From the NCBI GenBank assembly GCA_030765045.1, contig CM060965.1, forward strand, positions 153,188,874 through 153,252,873: DNA of 64,000 nt, written 5' to 3'. Below the pieces are notes generated by a model. The model was not told the origin of the DNA, searched no databases, and saw nothing but the letters and a program-made list of their open reading frames with translations. The first letter of the stretch is position 1; each line of letters begins with the position of its first letter. The position numbers and the translations under genes were made by a program. This document shows, in pieces, positions 1-11,559 of this stretch. Source of the stretch: Tenodera sinensis. Taxonomy: Eukaryota; Arthropoda; Insecta; Mantodea; Mantidae.

Positions 1-29
1 GATGCAATTCACATGGTGATGGTGATAAC

Positions 30-913
30 TAGGGCCCAGATTTTTAGGTTCTTAAAAGTAACGTTTTAGTTATTTTTGTAACTTAAAAAAGTATTTTTTA
101 GTTCTTTAACCTCCTGAAATAGTTTTTATATTATTATTGTTTATTAATTTTATTATTAATTATCCTCTTTTTTATACTAATGTTGCTGATAGGTCCTGTA
201 GATCCTTTGTGCTGGTGAAAATGCGATTTTGGCCAGAGGGCACCTGGAAAATACGTAAATAAAATTATAGTTTATACGCTATGTGCTTATAACAGGTGTT
301 TAATCCTTACCTGCATTCCAGTATTCGAGAACAGGTCGTACAGGTTCTCCTGTAAGGTATGTTTATCTGCACAGCACCTAGCCGCTCAATGCGACTTTAT
401 CTGTGCAGTATTGAAGGTGTTCATATTTGTTCAAGCTTTTGTGTCTGTGGGCATGATTTCTTTCACTTTTGGCAGATTTGGCAAAATATTACTGTGCCAT
501 CTGTGGTGAAGTTGATCATTACCTATCCACTGACGAATCAACCACCTTCGAGATGAGCTGACTTTAAGCATGACACTGGCCCCTTAAATTACCTGCTTAA
601 TCTAAGGAAAATTGACTTCTAACGATGTAGTAATTGTATGCATTAACAATACACGATAGTCGACTGAACACAACGGATACTGTTTTTAAACTGATTGGTT
701 TGAGTTTATGGCGGGTTCTCCTAATGAACCCTTTCCCCTCGACAACCATCCCCACATTGCTTGCTTGCAACAATACAGAGCTTGGTCCCACACAGCTAAA
801 TAAAAGATTCAAGTATTTGGCTTTGATGATTATGAAACAATATAATTAAATTAAACCTCTGCAGTTAACTATCAAGGATTAAAATAGTTAAAAAACTAAG
901 AATCTGGGCCCTA
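30..913. mobile_element. hAT-like non-autonomous DNA transposon
   Basis: The ends are inverted: the left end reads TAGGGCCCAGATTTTTAG and the complement of the right end reads TAGGGCCCAGATTCTTAG. The 8-bp sequence GTGATAAC flanks the element directly on both sides (22-29 and 914-921), as expected for a hAT target-site duplication. The 884-bp interior has no recognisable transposase, so it is probably a deletion derivative. It lies upstream of the CTU1 last exon, probably in an intron. Confidence 0.8.
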
Positions 914-921
914 GTGATAAC

Positions 922-1683
922 CAAGTACTTTTGGTAATATTTGTGACTTATGAGGAGGTGATACACAAAAGCGAACATGTCCATCTAATACGAATTTTCA
1001 GAATTGACATAAAATTTATCTGGTCTAAATTTGAGTATGGAAACAAACTGTTAAAATGGAAACATTTTAATTTTAGTACATAAGAGTCACTTTGACTCTC
1101 AAATTACATCTACGAAGAAAACATTTCTTTAAAATTCATAGTTAAACATTTTCAGATCTGAACAATTTTCAGGAGGTCAATATGTGGTTTATTAATAAAT
1201 TGGAAAATATGTAGATGTTTCTAAACACATTCTGCTCCAACTTACTTGTAATTATGTTAATCACAGGAGCAGAATGTGTTCAGAAATATCAACATGTTTT
1301 TCAATTAATCAATGTGCTCCACTGTTTTAAACACTTATTTTCATCAATTTTATATGTGGTTTATTATTAACATTTTCACTTTTGATGGTAGCTGATCCAA
1401 ATAGTGACATCATAAACATATTGGAATTGTGTAACAGAGTACTTTTACGTGTTATCTTCTTCAGAAAATATATTCAATATTTTTAGCAAATTATTTGTAT
1501 TAGATTGTGGTTTTTTGTAGAACTATTAAAATTTTCATATCGCACACTAAATTTGAGTTTATAACACACTAACATGAACTCTTTCTGTAATATAATATAG
1601 TGAAAATAAAGAACAAATTCTTTAACAAATTAAATAATAAAAGAGAAAAAGCAAATTCATTATAAGCTTGATGTAAAATAATA
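922..1683. other. AT-rich intergenic or intronic stretch with one imperfect palindrome
   Basis: No coding exon is recognised here. The only structure seen is the inverted repeat at 1192-1311, listed separately. Confidence 0.5.
1192..1311. repeat. Imperfect inverted repeat, MITE-like hairpin
   Basis: The arm at 1192-1238 ends in the bases ACACATTCTGCTCC. The arm at 1266-1311 begins GGAGCAGAATGTGT and continues as an imperfect complement. The arms are about 46 bp with a loop of about 27 bp. No target duplication could be assigned. Confidence 0.55.
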
Positions 1684-3240
1684 TTAAACATATAACACAC
1701 AGTCATCTTCCCAACAATCGCAATAAGTTATTGATTTTCTGTTCTGCTTTATTCTTGGACATACAACCAATAATGTTTTCATACCATCATAAGGTCTTCG
1801 CCATTCTTCCCTGAAAATTGTTTTCAGTAGTTCTTCAGCATCTTTCTTGTTGGCATCAAGAATTGAATGAACGGAGCGGCATACTTCCAGTTGGTAGATC
1901 AAAGTACTTCTTTACAGTCCATCCTTATTTCAGAAGAGATTTCCACTCTTCCAGATCTTGACAAGACTTGTAAAATCTGGTTGCCTTCAGTTCAGTATTG
2001 ATGTTTCTAATTATTTCCTTTTTATAAAATAAATTTCTTTTCATTTCACTAATATGTTCTAAATTTCTTAGGCCTTTAGGCAGATTTCACATCCATTATC
2101 TTCTCTTCGTTGCTAAGGATTTGTACTTCACTCACTGATTGATAGATACCCTTGTATTCCTCTTTTGTGGCAGCTGTTGGTTTCTTTCATACAAGCTTCT
2201 CAAACATCCGGTCAGTGGGCAAGAAACTGTGCCTTCTAACCGGAAAAGTGATGTGAATTTCTTTAACTGGATAATTGTGTCCCAAGAAAATACATGAGTG
2301 TGTCAAGCACTATATTTTGTTTTGCATGCCACACATGCCATTGAAAAGTTTCACCAGCGACTTACCTTAAAAACAAATAGATTTCAAGAAATGCAACAAA
2401 GTTGAAACTACTTCTGTTGAACCATGCCCCACCTGCTCCTATGTCCATGTGTAAAACAGGTACTACTGACTTCACATCAACAATACAGACTACAGAAACT
2501 AATCTGCCTTGAATAAAATGCTTTCTGCACTGGACTGTTTGGTAATGGTTGGACCTGCTGCACTTCAAAACAGAATGTCACTGCCTGCTCATTCTCATCT
2601 CTTAAAAGTTCATAAAATACATTTGCTCTTTTCTGTGAGCTCTGTCTTTTCCTTTGTTGAGGCCACTTTATTTGCTCATCTATTCTGGAACAGAAACTGC
2701 AGATATCAGAAGCTGGGCTTGTAAACCCTATGTTAAAATTCTTCTGGACATAACTGCAGATACTTTTCTGTCGTCAGCAACAGTTTTATTGTTCAAAACA
2801 CTTACCTTCTTTACACTCAGTTCACTATTCAGGTACACTCAGACTTTTTTCTGTTTAATGACTTTCTGTACACCGCAGACTCCCTGTTAATTCTCTAACA
2901 CAATCTTTGTTTCCGCAGTTTTATGACTCACATGGTCCCCACCTCTGTATTCCTTGATCCCTTTACCTGTTTTTATTTTGTTAGGTTGTTCAGTCATGTA
3001 GATTTCTTAGGGTAATATGCATAAATAATTTCTTGCATACTGGATGCTTTTTCATTTTGGGTGGAAAGAGTGTGATTCACACTAAATGTGCGAAGTTTCC
3101 CTTTACCTTAATTACTACATGGCCATCTTCACTGAATAGTTCTCAAAGACTTCATTCTTGCTAGCATTCTTTCCTGAACTCCTTTATTCAGGGCCTTATA
3201 AATTAGCTTTCTCACATGTAATACATCTTTTGGATGTATG
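1684..3240 (-). pseudogene. Decayed transposase-like gene, DUF7869-like insect multicopy family
   Basis: Read on the minus strand, broken frames hold blocks typical of a multicopy insect family I know from predicted proteins. They include a VCKKLFMHITL block near 3030, QKRANVFYELLRDENEQ and FEVQQVQPLPNSPVQKAFYS near 2650-2530, and an open 72-codon 3' frame at 1684-1902. These correspond to the N-terminal Cys-containing region and the start of the central catalytic-like domain. A consensus GTAAGT splice donor survives at about 2362-2367. Stops and frameshifts are frequent, so the copy is dead. A better copy of the same family lies at 13859-15553. The family name DUF7869 is from memory and needs a profile search. 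Confidence 0.55.
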
Positions 3241-3269
3241 TTTGTATAACTGAATTGTTTGTTTTTGTG

Positions 3270-3418
3270 AGCCGTGTGTGGGCAAAGTTTAAGAGGTAGA
3301 ACTGGAACTTAAAAATTCAATGCCACAACCTCTTAAACTTTGCCCACACACGGCTTGTGTGTTTAAAAACACAAACAGTAAGTTTGTTGGCATAAATAAA
3401 TAATAATTACCAGTGAAT
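3270..3418 (+). repeat. Foldback copy of SINE family A (tail with palindrome)
   Basis: Two perfect 28-bp inverted arms (3270-3297 and 3328-3355) enclose a 30-bp loop. The second arm continues into a tail that ends TTGGCATAAATAAATAAT. The same tail occurs near 25480, 30280 and 56550. The loop matches, in reverse, the tail of the tRNA-headed copy at 3558-3660. Confidence 0.75.
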
Positions 3419-3557
3419 GTTATTTAATCCTGGGATATAAAGTACTTGCAATAGTAAGTCACCATTGGGGTAATTGTCTCTGATGTGAGACTGCCTTTGT
3501 GGTTTACCAGGAGAAATACGAACTAGCTTGAGAATTTAATGCCATTCTGGCAGTTTG

Positions 3558-3660
3558 TCACAATAGCTCAGTGGTTAGAGCGTCCGCCCGGCAAGCGGAA
3601 GGTCTGTGGTTCAAATCCCAGTTGTGGCATTGAATTTTTAAGTTCCAGTTCTACCTCTTA
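3558..3660 (+). repeat. SINE family A with tRNA-Ala-like head
   Basis: The tRNA-like head carries A-box-like TAGCTCAGTGGTTAGAGC and B-box-like GGTTCAAATCC. The CCGC/GCGG anticodon stem encloses a CCGGCAA loop, that is anticodon GGC. The acceptor stem is incomplete and the head runs into a conserved tail, TTTTTAAGTTCCAGTTCTAC, so this is a SINE rather than a working tRNA gene. Other copies are at 30279-30414 and 56378-56570. Confidence 0.75.
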
Positions 3661-4117
3661 ATCTCAATATGTTTTTTTCCAAAGTTTTTCCTTATCCTGA
3701 GAAGACGAACGTGGGGAACTTTAAGCTCTATGGACCTCGGGCTCATTTTAGCTCATTTCTCTAATTTCATTCATTGTTCAACATGATCCTATGTTGGAGA
3801 ACGTTGATATTAAAAAAAAAGGGGGAAAAAAATAAAATAAAATGGGCTTGTATTCAATGAAAAACTGAAGTTGTTAACAGTAAAGCAATACAGTTCTACT
3901 TATATATAGAGACCATAAGCTTACTTTCTTTCTTAGCATTTGCTGTAACTTTGTAATTAAATGTATACTATAGTTTTGTGATACATCTATTAAGTCTTCA
4001 GTGCAACATATATGTCATACAACAAAGAGCTGGAACCTTAAAGCAAAATATTGATGTTATGATTTAAACTACTTAGAATTGAAACATAATTAATAAAATC
4101 CATTATTTGTGTTACAG
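3661..4117. other. AT-rich intron sequence upstream of the CTU1 last exon
   Basis: No exon or repeat is recognised. The stretch ends in a usable acceptor, TTTGTGTTACAG, at 4117. Confidence 0.45.
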
Positions 4118-4329
4118 GTGAAAGTTTATCAGTGCGTGAAGGATTGAGTCTTCCAGAGCAAGGAATTTGTCAACAATGTGGCTTTGTGTCTAGTCAGGAA
4201 ATCTGCAAGGCCTGTATTTTATTGGAAGGTTTAAACAAAGGATTGCCCCGCCTTGGCATAAATAAAACAAGCAAAACCAATAGAGCACTGGCACAGTTAA
4301 AGACTAAAAAATTGACTGTCGATTTTTGA
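4118..4329 (+). CDS. CTU1: Cytoplasmic tRNA 2-thiolation protein 1, last coding exon
   Basis: CTU1 (NCS6/ATPBD3) adenylates and thiolates U34 of Lys, Glu and Gln tRNAs in the cytosol, working with CTU2 and the URM1 sulfur carrier. This exon encodes its C-terminal tail. It has a zinc-binding block CQQCGFVSSQEICKAC, then LLEGLNKGLPRLGI, which is the conserved end of this family, followed by a short lysine-rich end and a TGA stop. It starts after the acceptor GTTACAG at 4117; the first two bases complete a codon from the previous exon. No upstream CTU1 exon (ATP-binding PP-loop SGGxDS motif) is seen in the first 4.1 kb, so the body of the gene must lie left of the window. Intact in frame; family assignment is from motif memory. 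Confidence 0.85.
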
Positions 4330-4942
4330 GGTGGTTTTGAGCAAGTTAAAAATTGCTGACCTTTTTATATTGATAATCGCAAATGTTAGTTTGTATCGAG
4401 TAAGATCTGCAACCAAAAACAACCTGTCTCAAGAGCCTTCACTAAACCTAAGTCACTATTTGTTTAACATGCAGTTAATATGTTTATGTTTAGCACCAAG
4501 TATCTGGTTGCTGTACAGTTAACTGCTTTTTAAAAATGTAAGGCTTTTATACCACATTTATAACTGGATGGTAATTTAAATGTCCTGTTATCCATTCTCA
4601 AACACTCATGTCCAATGCAATTTGACTTTCCATTTTATAGAAAAACATTAATATTTCCTTATTTTTGGAGGTACTTTAAATGCAAGAAAACCAGAGTCAA
4701 GTATTATATGATTATACTGTTCTATGTGAGAAGTGTCCATTTACAAAATGCTAAAAGATATTTAATTTGAGTAAAACTTAGGAACATTTTCCAGTAATGA
4801 GCCTATTTTGACAGGTCAGCGACCAGATGGTAAGGTGCTTCAAAGAATTGTTAACACTAGAACTGTGAGAGCTAGTTGTATACTTACAACTGCCAGTGTG
4901 TTCATTTTGACCGCTGCTAATATCCTGTAATTTGAAAATTTC
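4330..4942 (+). other. Probable CTU1 3' untranslated and downstream AT-rich sequence
   Basis: No coding signal is seen. The sequence is AT-rich and follows the CTU1 stop codon. The polyadenylation site is not assigned. Confidence 0.4.
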
Positions 4943-5332
4943 TCAGTTTATCATTAGCACTACATGGTGTTCATTTTTATCTGTGATTTCCTGTGCAGAA
5001 ATGGATGTCATCAATAGCAATGTTGATAAAGCAACTTTATTTACGGTCCCTTTAGTGGCCAGAGATTGTATTTGATATACTCGACATACTCTTTGATGGT
5101 CGGGTCTTGCCTGCATAATATAAAGCATGCCACTAGCGGGACAGTATTCATAAGCCTCCATGCCGATATCTACACAAAAAATGGAATTAGTAAGCTTTGT
5201 ATTATGCGGGCAAGACCCACTCATCAAATGTTTATCTGCCATTAGAACAGTAATCTTGTTTGCTTGTTTGTTCATTTTGTTCCACTGCAAGCAGAGCTCA
5301 GGGATGTTGAACACATCATATAATTGGAACAT
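4943..5332 (-). pseudogene. Possible piggyBac-like transposase fragment
   Basis: A 129-codon open frame. Residues 95-128 contain LMTSISAQEITDKNEHHVV, which resembles the piggyBac block around the catalytic DNFFTS (here the Asp and Asn are replaced) followed by L(A/F)xxLxxK. An upstream Tyr-rich stretch with CPASGMLYIM resembles the KTGY segment. The key acidic residues are missing, so it would be inactive. No terminal repeats or TTAA duplication were found. The assignment is tentative; a chance open frame is possible. Confidence 0.3.
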
Positions 5333-5639
5333 GCATCATGACTAAAGCCGCAATTCTTAGTCACCTTACCGTGTGCATTGGGCTGTTTTGTTTAATGCTG
5401 ATGGCTTGCCTCTCAGTCTGGGCAAACACACTCAAGGCATAACTGACACCCCTACACACGATGTGGTACTAAAAATTGTGGCTTTAATCATGACTAATAG
5501 ATTACCCACCACCAGTAATACTATTATTTCCCTCTATCTTTGTAAGGAAGAAGACAAAAGAAAAGAAAAGGTTTTTCTCTTTTTAATTTTAATGGAGCAT
5601 CCATGGCAACCTGGGAGTTACTAAATTTCTATAAAAAAA

Positions 5640-5778
5640 TTAAAAAGCTGTTGGATGAGCTGAACCTGCACGTTTATGGAACTGCGAAGAAACAGGACTT
5701 TCATATGTAGTAAAATCTTGAAAAGTAGTCAGCCAGGTGGGGAAAAAGTATGTTTACAAGCAAAGCTTTGGAGAGAGG
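5640..5778 (+). pseudogene. Pogo-like transposase, left part, split by an LTR element
   Basis: Broken frames resemble the stretch just before the catalytic core of pogo/Tigger transposases (a GKxxVxxKxxGERG-like reading just left of 5778). The reading resumes at 10699 after the LTR element, with SGMSIPPMIIFKGI. The two halves therefore belong to one element interrupted at the GAGG target site (5775-5778 and 10695-10698). Confidence 0.6.
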
Positions 5779-6387
5779 TGTAATGGGAACTTCTCGCGAA
5801 AACCATATACTCAAACATGAACAGCCAGGATTCTTGGAGTGGGCATTTCAAAGGCATCTTTGTCCCCTAAATCATTAATTTTAACAAGGGCAGATGTTTA
5901 AAAAAACTAAAAGGTCAGGAGTCTGTGTGGTCCAGAAAGGGAGGTTGAGAGGAAGCAGCAGAGAGCAGAGAATTCAGGGGACTTGAGCTGTGTGACTGGG
6001 ACGAGACAAGCGTGCAAATATATGTGGTAAGACAACTCCTCAAATGGGCAGTGTGGAAATTAGCAATATCAGGGATTAGTTTCCCGAGGGAAATACCAGT
6101 TGCAAGGGACAAGAAATTATAGATGGTTGCTGCAATTGTTCTCCAAGAATTCTGGTACACTTTGGGCAGTTGTGGTCACGACACTCACAATAAAATAAAA
6201 GTGTACTATAGAAGATAGTGTCACCTTCCTTGTTGGATGCCCAAAGGCCCTCAGTGAGCTTCCTTACACCCTGAGATCAGCCTAATCAATTTCCCCACAT
6301 CCATACTTTGACCATCAGTATGTGTGGCCAGCACTAAGCATGTCTCGCCGACACGAGCAGCTGAGGAACAAACCTGCTGCCGCCACA
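5779..6387 (+). repeat. 5' LTR of the old LTR element
   Basis: TG...CA ends. It matches 10138-10694 along its length with scattered substitutions and indels. Confidence 0.88.
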
Positions 6388-6391
6388 CAAA

Positions 6392-6409
6392 TGGCACCCG
6401 ATGTGGAGC
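6392..6409 (+). promoter_or_regulatory. Candidate primer-binding site
   Basis: TGGCACCCGATGTGGAG begins with the TGG that pairs with a tRNA 3' CCA and lies 4 bases past the LTR. The priming tRNA is not identified. Confidence 0.6.
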
Positions 6410-7514
6410 CCAGATGCAACCAATGCCAAAAGGAATAACGACAGCACCAAGATGTCTCTATAACCAACACCCACCTGAGGAGGTAAGAGTTTACTCTGTA
6501 GAAGACAGCAACGGGACACCAGAGTAGTGCTCATGGGATACCTAGGATCTAGAAAGAGACCAGCGACAGTTCAACACTACACCAATGGCACTAATCTCTC
6601 AGGCTACCAGCCCGGCTTATGGGACTCCTGAACCACCACACAGCTAATCAGGTAGAAATAACCACTCCAGAAAATACAAGTGAGACGGTTTAAATATTTT
6701 ATGTGAATAGATTTAATGTAATTAAGAAGTGGAAAGATTATTGAGTTATTCAAAATGGAATAGGTCAGAGGCAGGTAACGGCAGCATGGAATTATAAAAC
6801 AACATGAGTTCATGGGAGAATGAAATTATAGTGCAGGAGTCCGAGAATAAAGAAACTGGTGGGGGAGGTAAATAGAATAGCGAAATAGAAGGACCCAGGG
6901 TAGATAATAGTGTGGCTAACACTAGAGTAATTGAAAGACAGGTTAGTAAAATAAATTTCATAACTATAATGGAGCATTTGCTGCAAAAACCATAATGAGA
7001 AAATACAGGAAAGTATTCAAAAGAATAATGAGCAGATACAGGAAAGTATTCTAAAGAATAATTAGATGCAAAAGAATGAGTAAATGTAGGAGGGTATAAA
7101 AGCAGAAATTCAAATTGTACAGGCTAGAATTAGAAACGAAGCTGCTGTTACTAGGGAAGAACTGAGTGCAGTAAGAGAACGGGTAAATACTGAATTGGGA
7201 AACCTAGAACGAAGACAAAGTCCTCCTTTAGCAGGTGAAAGTCATACCAGGGCCACTCATGTTTGTGGTGGAAAGACAAAGAAATAAGGTTAGCCTTGGG
7301 TAGGTTAGAAGTAGAAAACCCTAGAGCATTTAGTTTAAGCACGCAAGATAATGGTAGAAGCCAGTGTGAAGTATCTGGAGGCCAGTCTTCCCACGTGGAA
7401 GCACTGGTTTCGACGAATGTAATTTTTGAAAATGTGCCAGTTGGTCCAACTACTCCAGGTTTGGTAGATTTGCAACATGCTACTTATGGAAATCATCTGA
7501 TTAATGAGTGAAGC

Positions 7515-8340
7515 TCCCCCATTTTTCAAAAGGAGTCAGATGACAATCCTAGACAGTTTCTACGGGAACTGGATGAATATTTTAACGAAAACAAATTCCA
7601 AACCAGGTAAAAATTATTGTGGTCAGAAAAGGGTTAAAGGAGCATGCTCTTAATTGGTTGAGGTTGATGCTCGGCAAAGATACCAATTACGAAACATTCA
7701 AATGAGCATTTATGGCTAGATATTGGGGAATAGCACAACAAAACAGTACGCTTAGAACTCAACAATGGCAGATATGACATGCGGTCTGGAGTATGGTGGA
7801 TTACTTTTTACAATTGGCTCAGCGAAGTAAATTAATTGAATCGCCGATTTCTGAACACGAGCTGATAAGCTTAGTTAGTGGACATTTCCCTGAAAATATA
7901 CCAATCATTTGATAGTGGCGAAGCCAACCACATTTGTGCAATTTATAGAATTGATTTCCACTTTTGAGGGCAATATTCATGTCCATGGGGGTGGAGATTT
8001 CAGGAATTTTTGCCAGGTAGAAATATGTGTGCATACGATGGGAACCGGAATTTTGAAGATAGACATCATCAAGTAGGATAGGGGGACGGGTAGCCCAAGA
8101 TCTTCAAACCATTGGCGAGACCAGGCTCGAAATAGGTATCAAATAGCATGCCTAGATTTGAAAGAAATGAACAATTTGGAATATACAGGGAAATTAGGCA
8201 TAGATGGAAAGATAGAGATGGCGCTAACCTGCCTAGACGAAATGTGCATGTCAATATTATGCAATGTGAGAGACCAGGTTCTAGAGGCAGAGTATTATGG
8301 TTTAGAGAATATGGTCGAGACCATAACTTCACAGGGCAGT
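7515..8340 (+). pseudogene. Gag remnant of the old LTR element
   Basis: Broken reading frames give DDNPRQFLRELDEYFNENKF, LNWLRLMLGK, ARYWGIAQQN and ELISLVSGHFPEN. These line up block by block with the intact gag of the element at 39456-41591 (DDPKLFVKEMEEYF, LEWLRLTLAG, SRYWGPAKQN, ELIASITRHFPD). An Arg/Gly/Asn-rich tail follows. Several stops and frameshifts are present. Confidence 0.75.
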
Positions 8341-8649
8341 AGTTTCAAAGGGGCCCAAGGAATGATGGACAAAGTAATCAAGAAGGGCATGATTCACCTA
8401 ATAGGGAAGGTCAAGATGACTACTAGATAGAAATTCAAAGTGGCAGTCAGAATCAGTTACAAGTATCCCTACAGGACCCGAACTATCAGGAACCCAGACC
8501 CTCGGGAAACCAAGCTTTGGCATTTACAAGGTCAGAGTAAAGGTCCCTGAACTGTTGTAGGTGCAATTCATACCAGGGTCATTCATGTTTGCTGTGGAAA
8601 AACAACAGAGTTACTGATGAACATAAAATTAAATAAAATTTGAAATTAT

Positions 8650-8880
8650 AACAGAATTCCCTTTCGTAAAATTGATGGTAATGAAACGGGCTATGGAAGC
8701 CATAATTGACAAGGGAGCTAACGCGTCAGTGTATAGCGAGAATTGTTATTTGGTGTATAATAAAGTAACGGTCATGTCACTGCCGGTAAAGAATTCATTT
8801 TGTAGTGTGGCCATTGGAAACAAGGAACGGGTAAAATTCCAGATCATGCTCGATATTCAAAGTTGGGAACAAAAAAATTT
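8650..8880 (+). pseudogene. Retroviral-type aspartic protease remnant
   Basis: The frame contains AIIDKGANASVYSE, a decayed form of the (L/I)IDTGA active-site motif in which the Thr has become Lys. The frame ends just where integrase sequence starts. Confidence 0.6.
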
Positions 8881-9440
8881 ATACAAGCTTTGAACGAAAA
8901 CGGCATAAAGCTATATCACAGTTCAGCATATTACCCTCAAGGAAATTCTTGCGAAAGGGTTATGCCCGATTTGACTTAATTTTTTAGAATTATGAATCAC
9001 CATAAGCATAGCAGCTGGGTAGATTCATGCCAGTACATCGAGTTTGTAATCAATTACCCACTCACAGTCTTCATTGGGGGGGGGGGGGGGGGGCCTGTGG
9101 AAAATCATACTGAACCTACCGACCTATATTCCTCACGGTTTGGAAGCTATAGAAGTACAAAGATGTGAAAGGGCATGGAAAACGCAGAGAAAAAGAAAAT
9201 GAAAGCTAGAAGAAGTAAGGGGAAATGGGAGCTCCGTGACTAATTTAGTTTTGATAAGAGACCATAAAAGGTCAAGTGCGTTAAATAAATGCTATCGTAG
9301 GATGGGATTGCTATATGAAGGTCCCACTGAGATTCTTGAGAAATTTGGGAGTACACACCTATCTAGTCCGGGAGGTAAAAAGCGGTAAACTGCTGGGCAA
9401 ATACCATATTCTTCATTAAAACCGTATATTAAAAGCACAG
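8866..9440 (+). pseudogene. Integrase remnant directly abutting protease
   Basis: KFIQALNENGIKLYHSSAYY, then PQGNSCERVM, is the end of the integrase catalytic core, including the Glu of the DDE triad. Further on, GLLYEGPTEILEKFGS and IPYSSLKPYIK give the C-terminal domain. A run of 18 G interrupts at 9076-9093. The N-terminal zinc region and first catalytic Asp are absent, as are reverse transcriptase and RNase H. Confidence 0.72.
9076..9093 (+). repeat. Poly-G run (18 G)
   Basis: An uninterrupted G run inside the integrase remnant; it may be a slippage tract. Confidence 0.9.
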
Positions 9441-10137
9441 TGGACCAGGGAGAAAATATTGCAAAACCTGTTGACGGTGCAAGGTAATGTGAATTACCCT
9501 TATTTAAAATCTGAATTAATACTAAAATAGCCTTGACATATATTATCATGTCACAAGTGCACTGGATAGTTTTAAGTTGAGGAGTAGTTTAACAAGTAAA
9601 CTTTTGAAAAGGATGAGAATGCTCCTCAATAATAGGGAGTGTCAGCCACAGTCGAACCTGTAGTAAGTGTAACTGCAATGCACATTTCAAGCAGTGTGAC
9701 TAAGTAATAAAAATCAATTATAATAATATTATAAGATTTGGTAAATATAGAGTAAAACAAATATTGTAAAAAACTATTGTGAAAGGTATAAAGATCAGAG
9801 ACAGGACAAAAATACAAAGTGAGTAAAAAAGAATTAGAGTTCACCACAAAAGTGAAAGTGATGTTTTCATTCAGTGCAGATGAAGTGAATAAGCATCGCT
9901 CAGCTTATATGACTACTGCTTGCGGAGACTATTAAAGACGGTGAGGACTAAAGTGGATAACAGAAACTCTGAGGCAGAGTAATTAGAGGTGTATGCCAGT
10001 TATTCATGTAAAGTGTTAGTATGTTACTGTATTCTTTCTTATGTTATTCTCTTATGTTTAGCTAAATAGGACTTTCATTGCCATGTTAAATTCATGTAAG
10101 TTTGACATGTCAATGAAGGAGCATTTTGTAATGGGAA

Positions 10138-10694
10138 CTTCTCCCGAAAACCATATACTCAAACATGAACAGCCAGGATTCTCGGAGTGGGCATTTTGAA
10201 GGCATCTTTGTCCCCTAAGTCATTATTTTAACAAGGATGGATGTTTTCAAAACTAAAAGGTCAAGAGCTGTGTGGTCCAGAAGGGGAGGTTGAGAGGAAG
10301 CAGCAGAGAATTCAGGGGACTTGAGCTGTGTGACTGGGACGAGGCAGGCGTGCAAATATATGTGGTAAGATGACTCTGCAACTGGGCAGTGCCAAAATTA
10401 CGGGGACTAGAAGTTCATCAGGGAAATACTGCAAGAGACAAGAAATTATATACGGGCGCCACAGTCGTTCTCTGAGAATTCTGGTACATTTTGGGCAGTA
10501 GTCACGACAATCACCATAAAATAAAAGTGTAGTATACAAGATAGTGTTGTCTTCCTTGTTGGACACCCGAAGGTTCTCGGTGGCCTTCCTTACACCCCGA
10601 GATCGGCCTAATCTATTTCACCACATCCCTACTTCGACCATCAGTATGTGTGGCCAGCGCTAAGCACATCTTGATGACACCCGCTGCCGCCACA
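10138..10694 (+). repeat. 3' LTR of the old LTR element
   Basis: Starts TGTAATGGGAAC and ends GCCGCCACA; followed by the GAGG duplication. It is about 50 bp shorter than the 5' copy because of indels. Confidence 0.88.
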
Positions 10695-10698
10695 GAGG

Positions 10699-11545
10699 GG
10701 AGTAACGACAACTGTTCTTTGTTGTGTCAGTACTAGTGGAATGAGCATCCCACCAATGATCATCTTCAAAGGTATTCAAATGAATGACTGCCTGAATGAA
10801 TCATTAATGGCTTCATTAATTTGGCTTTCTCCAAAAGGATGGATAAACACAGAGCTCTTTTTGGAATGGTTCCAGCGCATTTCTTGGAATGCATTCCTCC
10901 CTATCCTCCAGGCATTTTGTTTATGGACTCTCACAGAAGCCATATGACTCCAGAACGATGTCCATACTGTCACATTCCCAGCCCACACCACTCACCTGCT
11001 TTAGCCATTGGACGTAGGAGTGTACAAACCCTAAAGCACTTGCGGAAGAAAGAACTAAAAAACTTCAGCTGATCATCCAGGTGAGAAACCAGATCAGTAT
11101 GATTTCAACAGACTTTTAACTGGAGCTTATAAAGCTGCTTTCCAGACAACCACTATTTGCAACAGTTTTGCTAAGTCTGGAATATTCCAATTAACCAAAA
11201 ATGCTGTCTCTGACAAGGCTGTAGCTCCATTGCCTGTTACACAAAGCCAAAATCCACCTGATAATAAGAGAATTATCGTTGAAGACAGATTGTAAGTTCT
11301 GGTGTGCCAAAAATGGGTAAGGAAAGCAGAAATGACCCTTCTGCTAAGGTATTTCACCTAACCACAGCATGTCATCAGGAGTGAAGCCCCAAAGTGTTCC
11401 CAAAATTAAAATACCTGAAGGAAATGATGGTTGTGGTACTTGCAGAGGTATGCAATGGTGCAAGAAAGAACAATGGATAGAATGCCCTTTTTGCCATGTT
11501 TGTTATGTAAAGTGCCAAAAAGTTATAGACAGTGTATTTTAAGTG
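10699..11545 (+). pseudogene. Pogo-like transposase, right part
   Basis: Frames give SGMSIPPMIIFKGI, LSPKGWINTELFLEWF and LFMDSHRSHMTPE. The last contains the second catalytic Asp region of DDE_1 transposases, normally (M/V)D(G/N)HxSH. Near 11430-11530 a Cys-rich end (CGTC, WCKK, CPFC, CYVKC) looks like the C-terminal zinc finger found in some pogo proteins. Frameshifts are present. It is the continuation of 5640-5778. Confidence 0.72.
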
Positions 11546-11559
11546 CAGTCAATATGAGG

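Larger units (their letters stand above)
5779..10694 (+). mobile_element. Old Ty3-type LTR retrotransposon lacking reverse transcriptase
   Basis: The LTRs are at 5779-6387 and 10138-10694. Both begin TGTAATGGGAAC and end GCCGCCACA, and the element is flanked by GAGG (5775-5778 and 10695-10698). A primer-binding site lies 4 bases after the 5' LTR. The interior holds gag, protease and integrase remnants in order, but no reverse transcriptase or RNase H. Protease-like sequence runs straight into the integrase core near 8860. Many stops and LTR indels show that it is old. It sits inside a pogo element. Its gag and integrase tail resemble those of the young element at 38648-43756. Confidence 0.88.

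Noticed and set aside
3558..3632. A possible genuine tRNA-Ala gene
   Set aside because: The acceptor stem is imperfect, the SINE tail continues without a terminator, and other copies share head plus tail.
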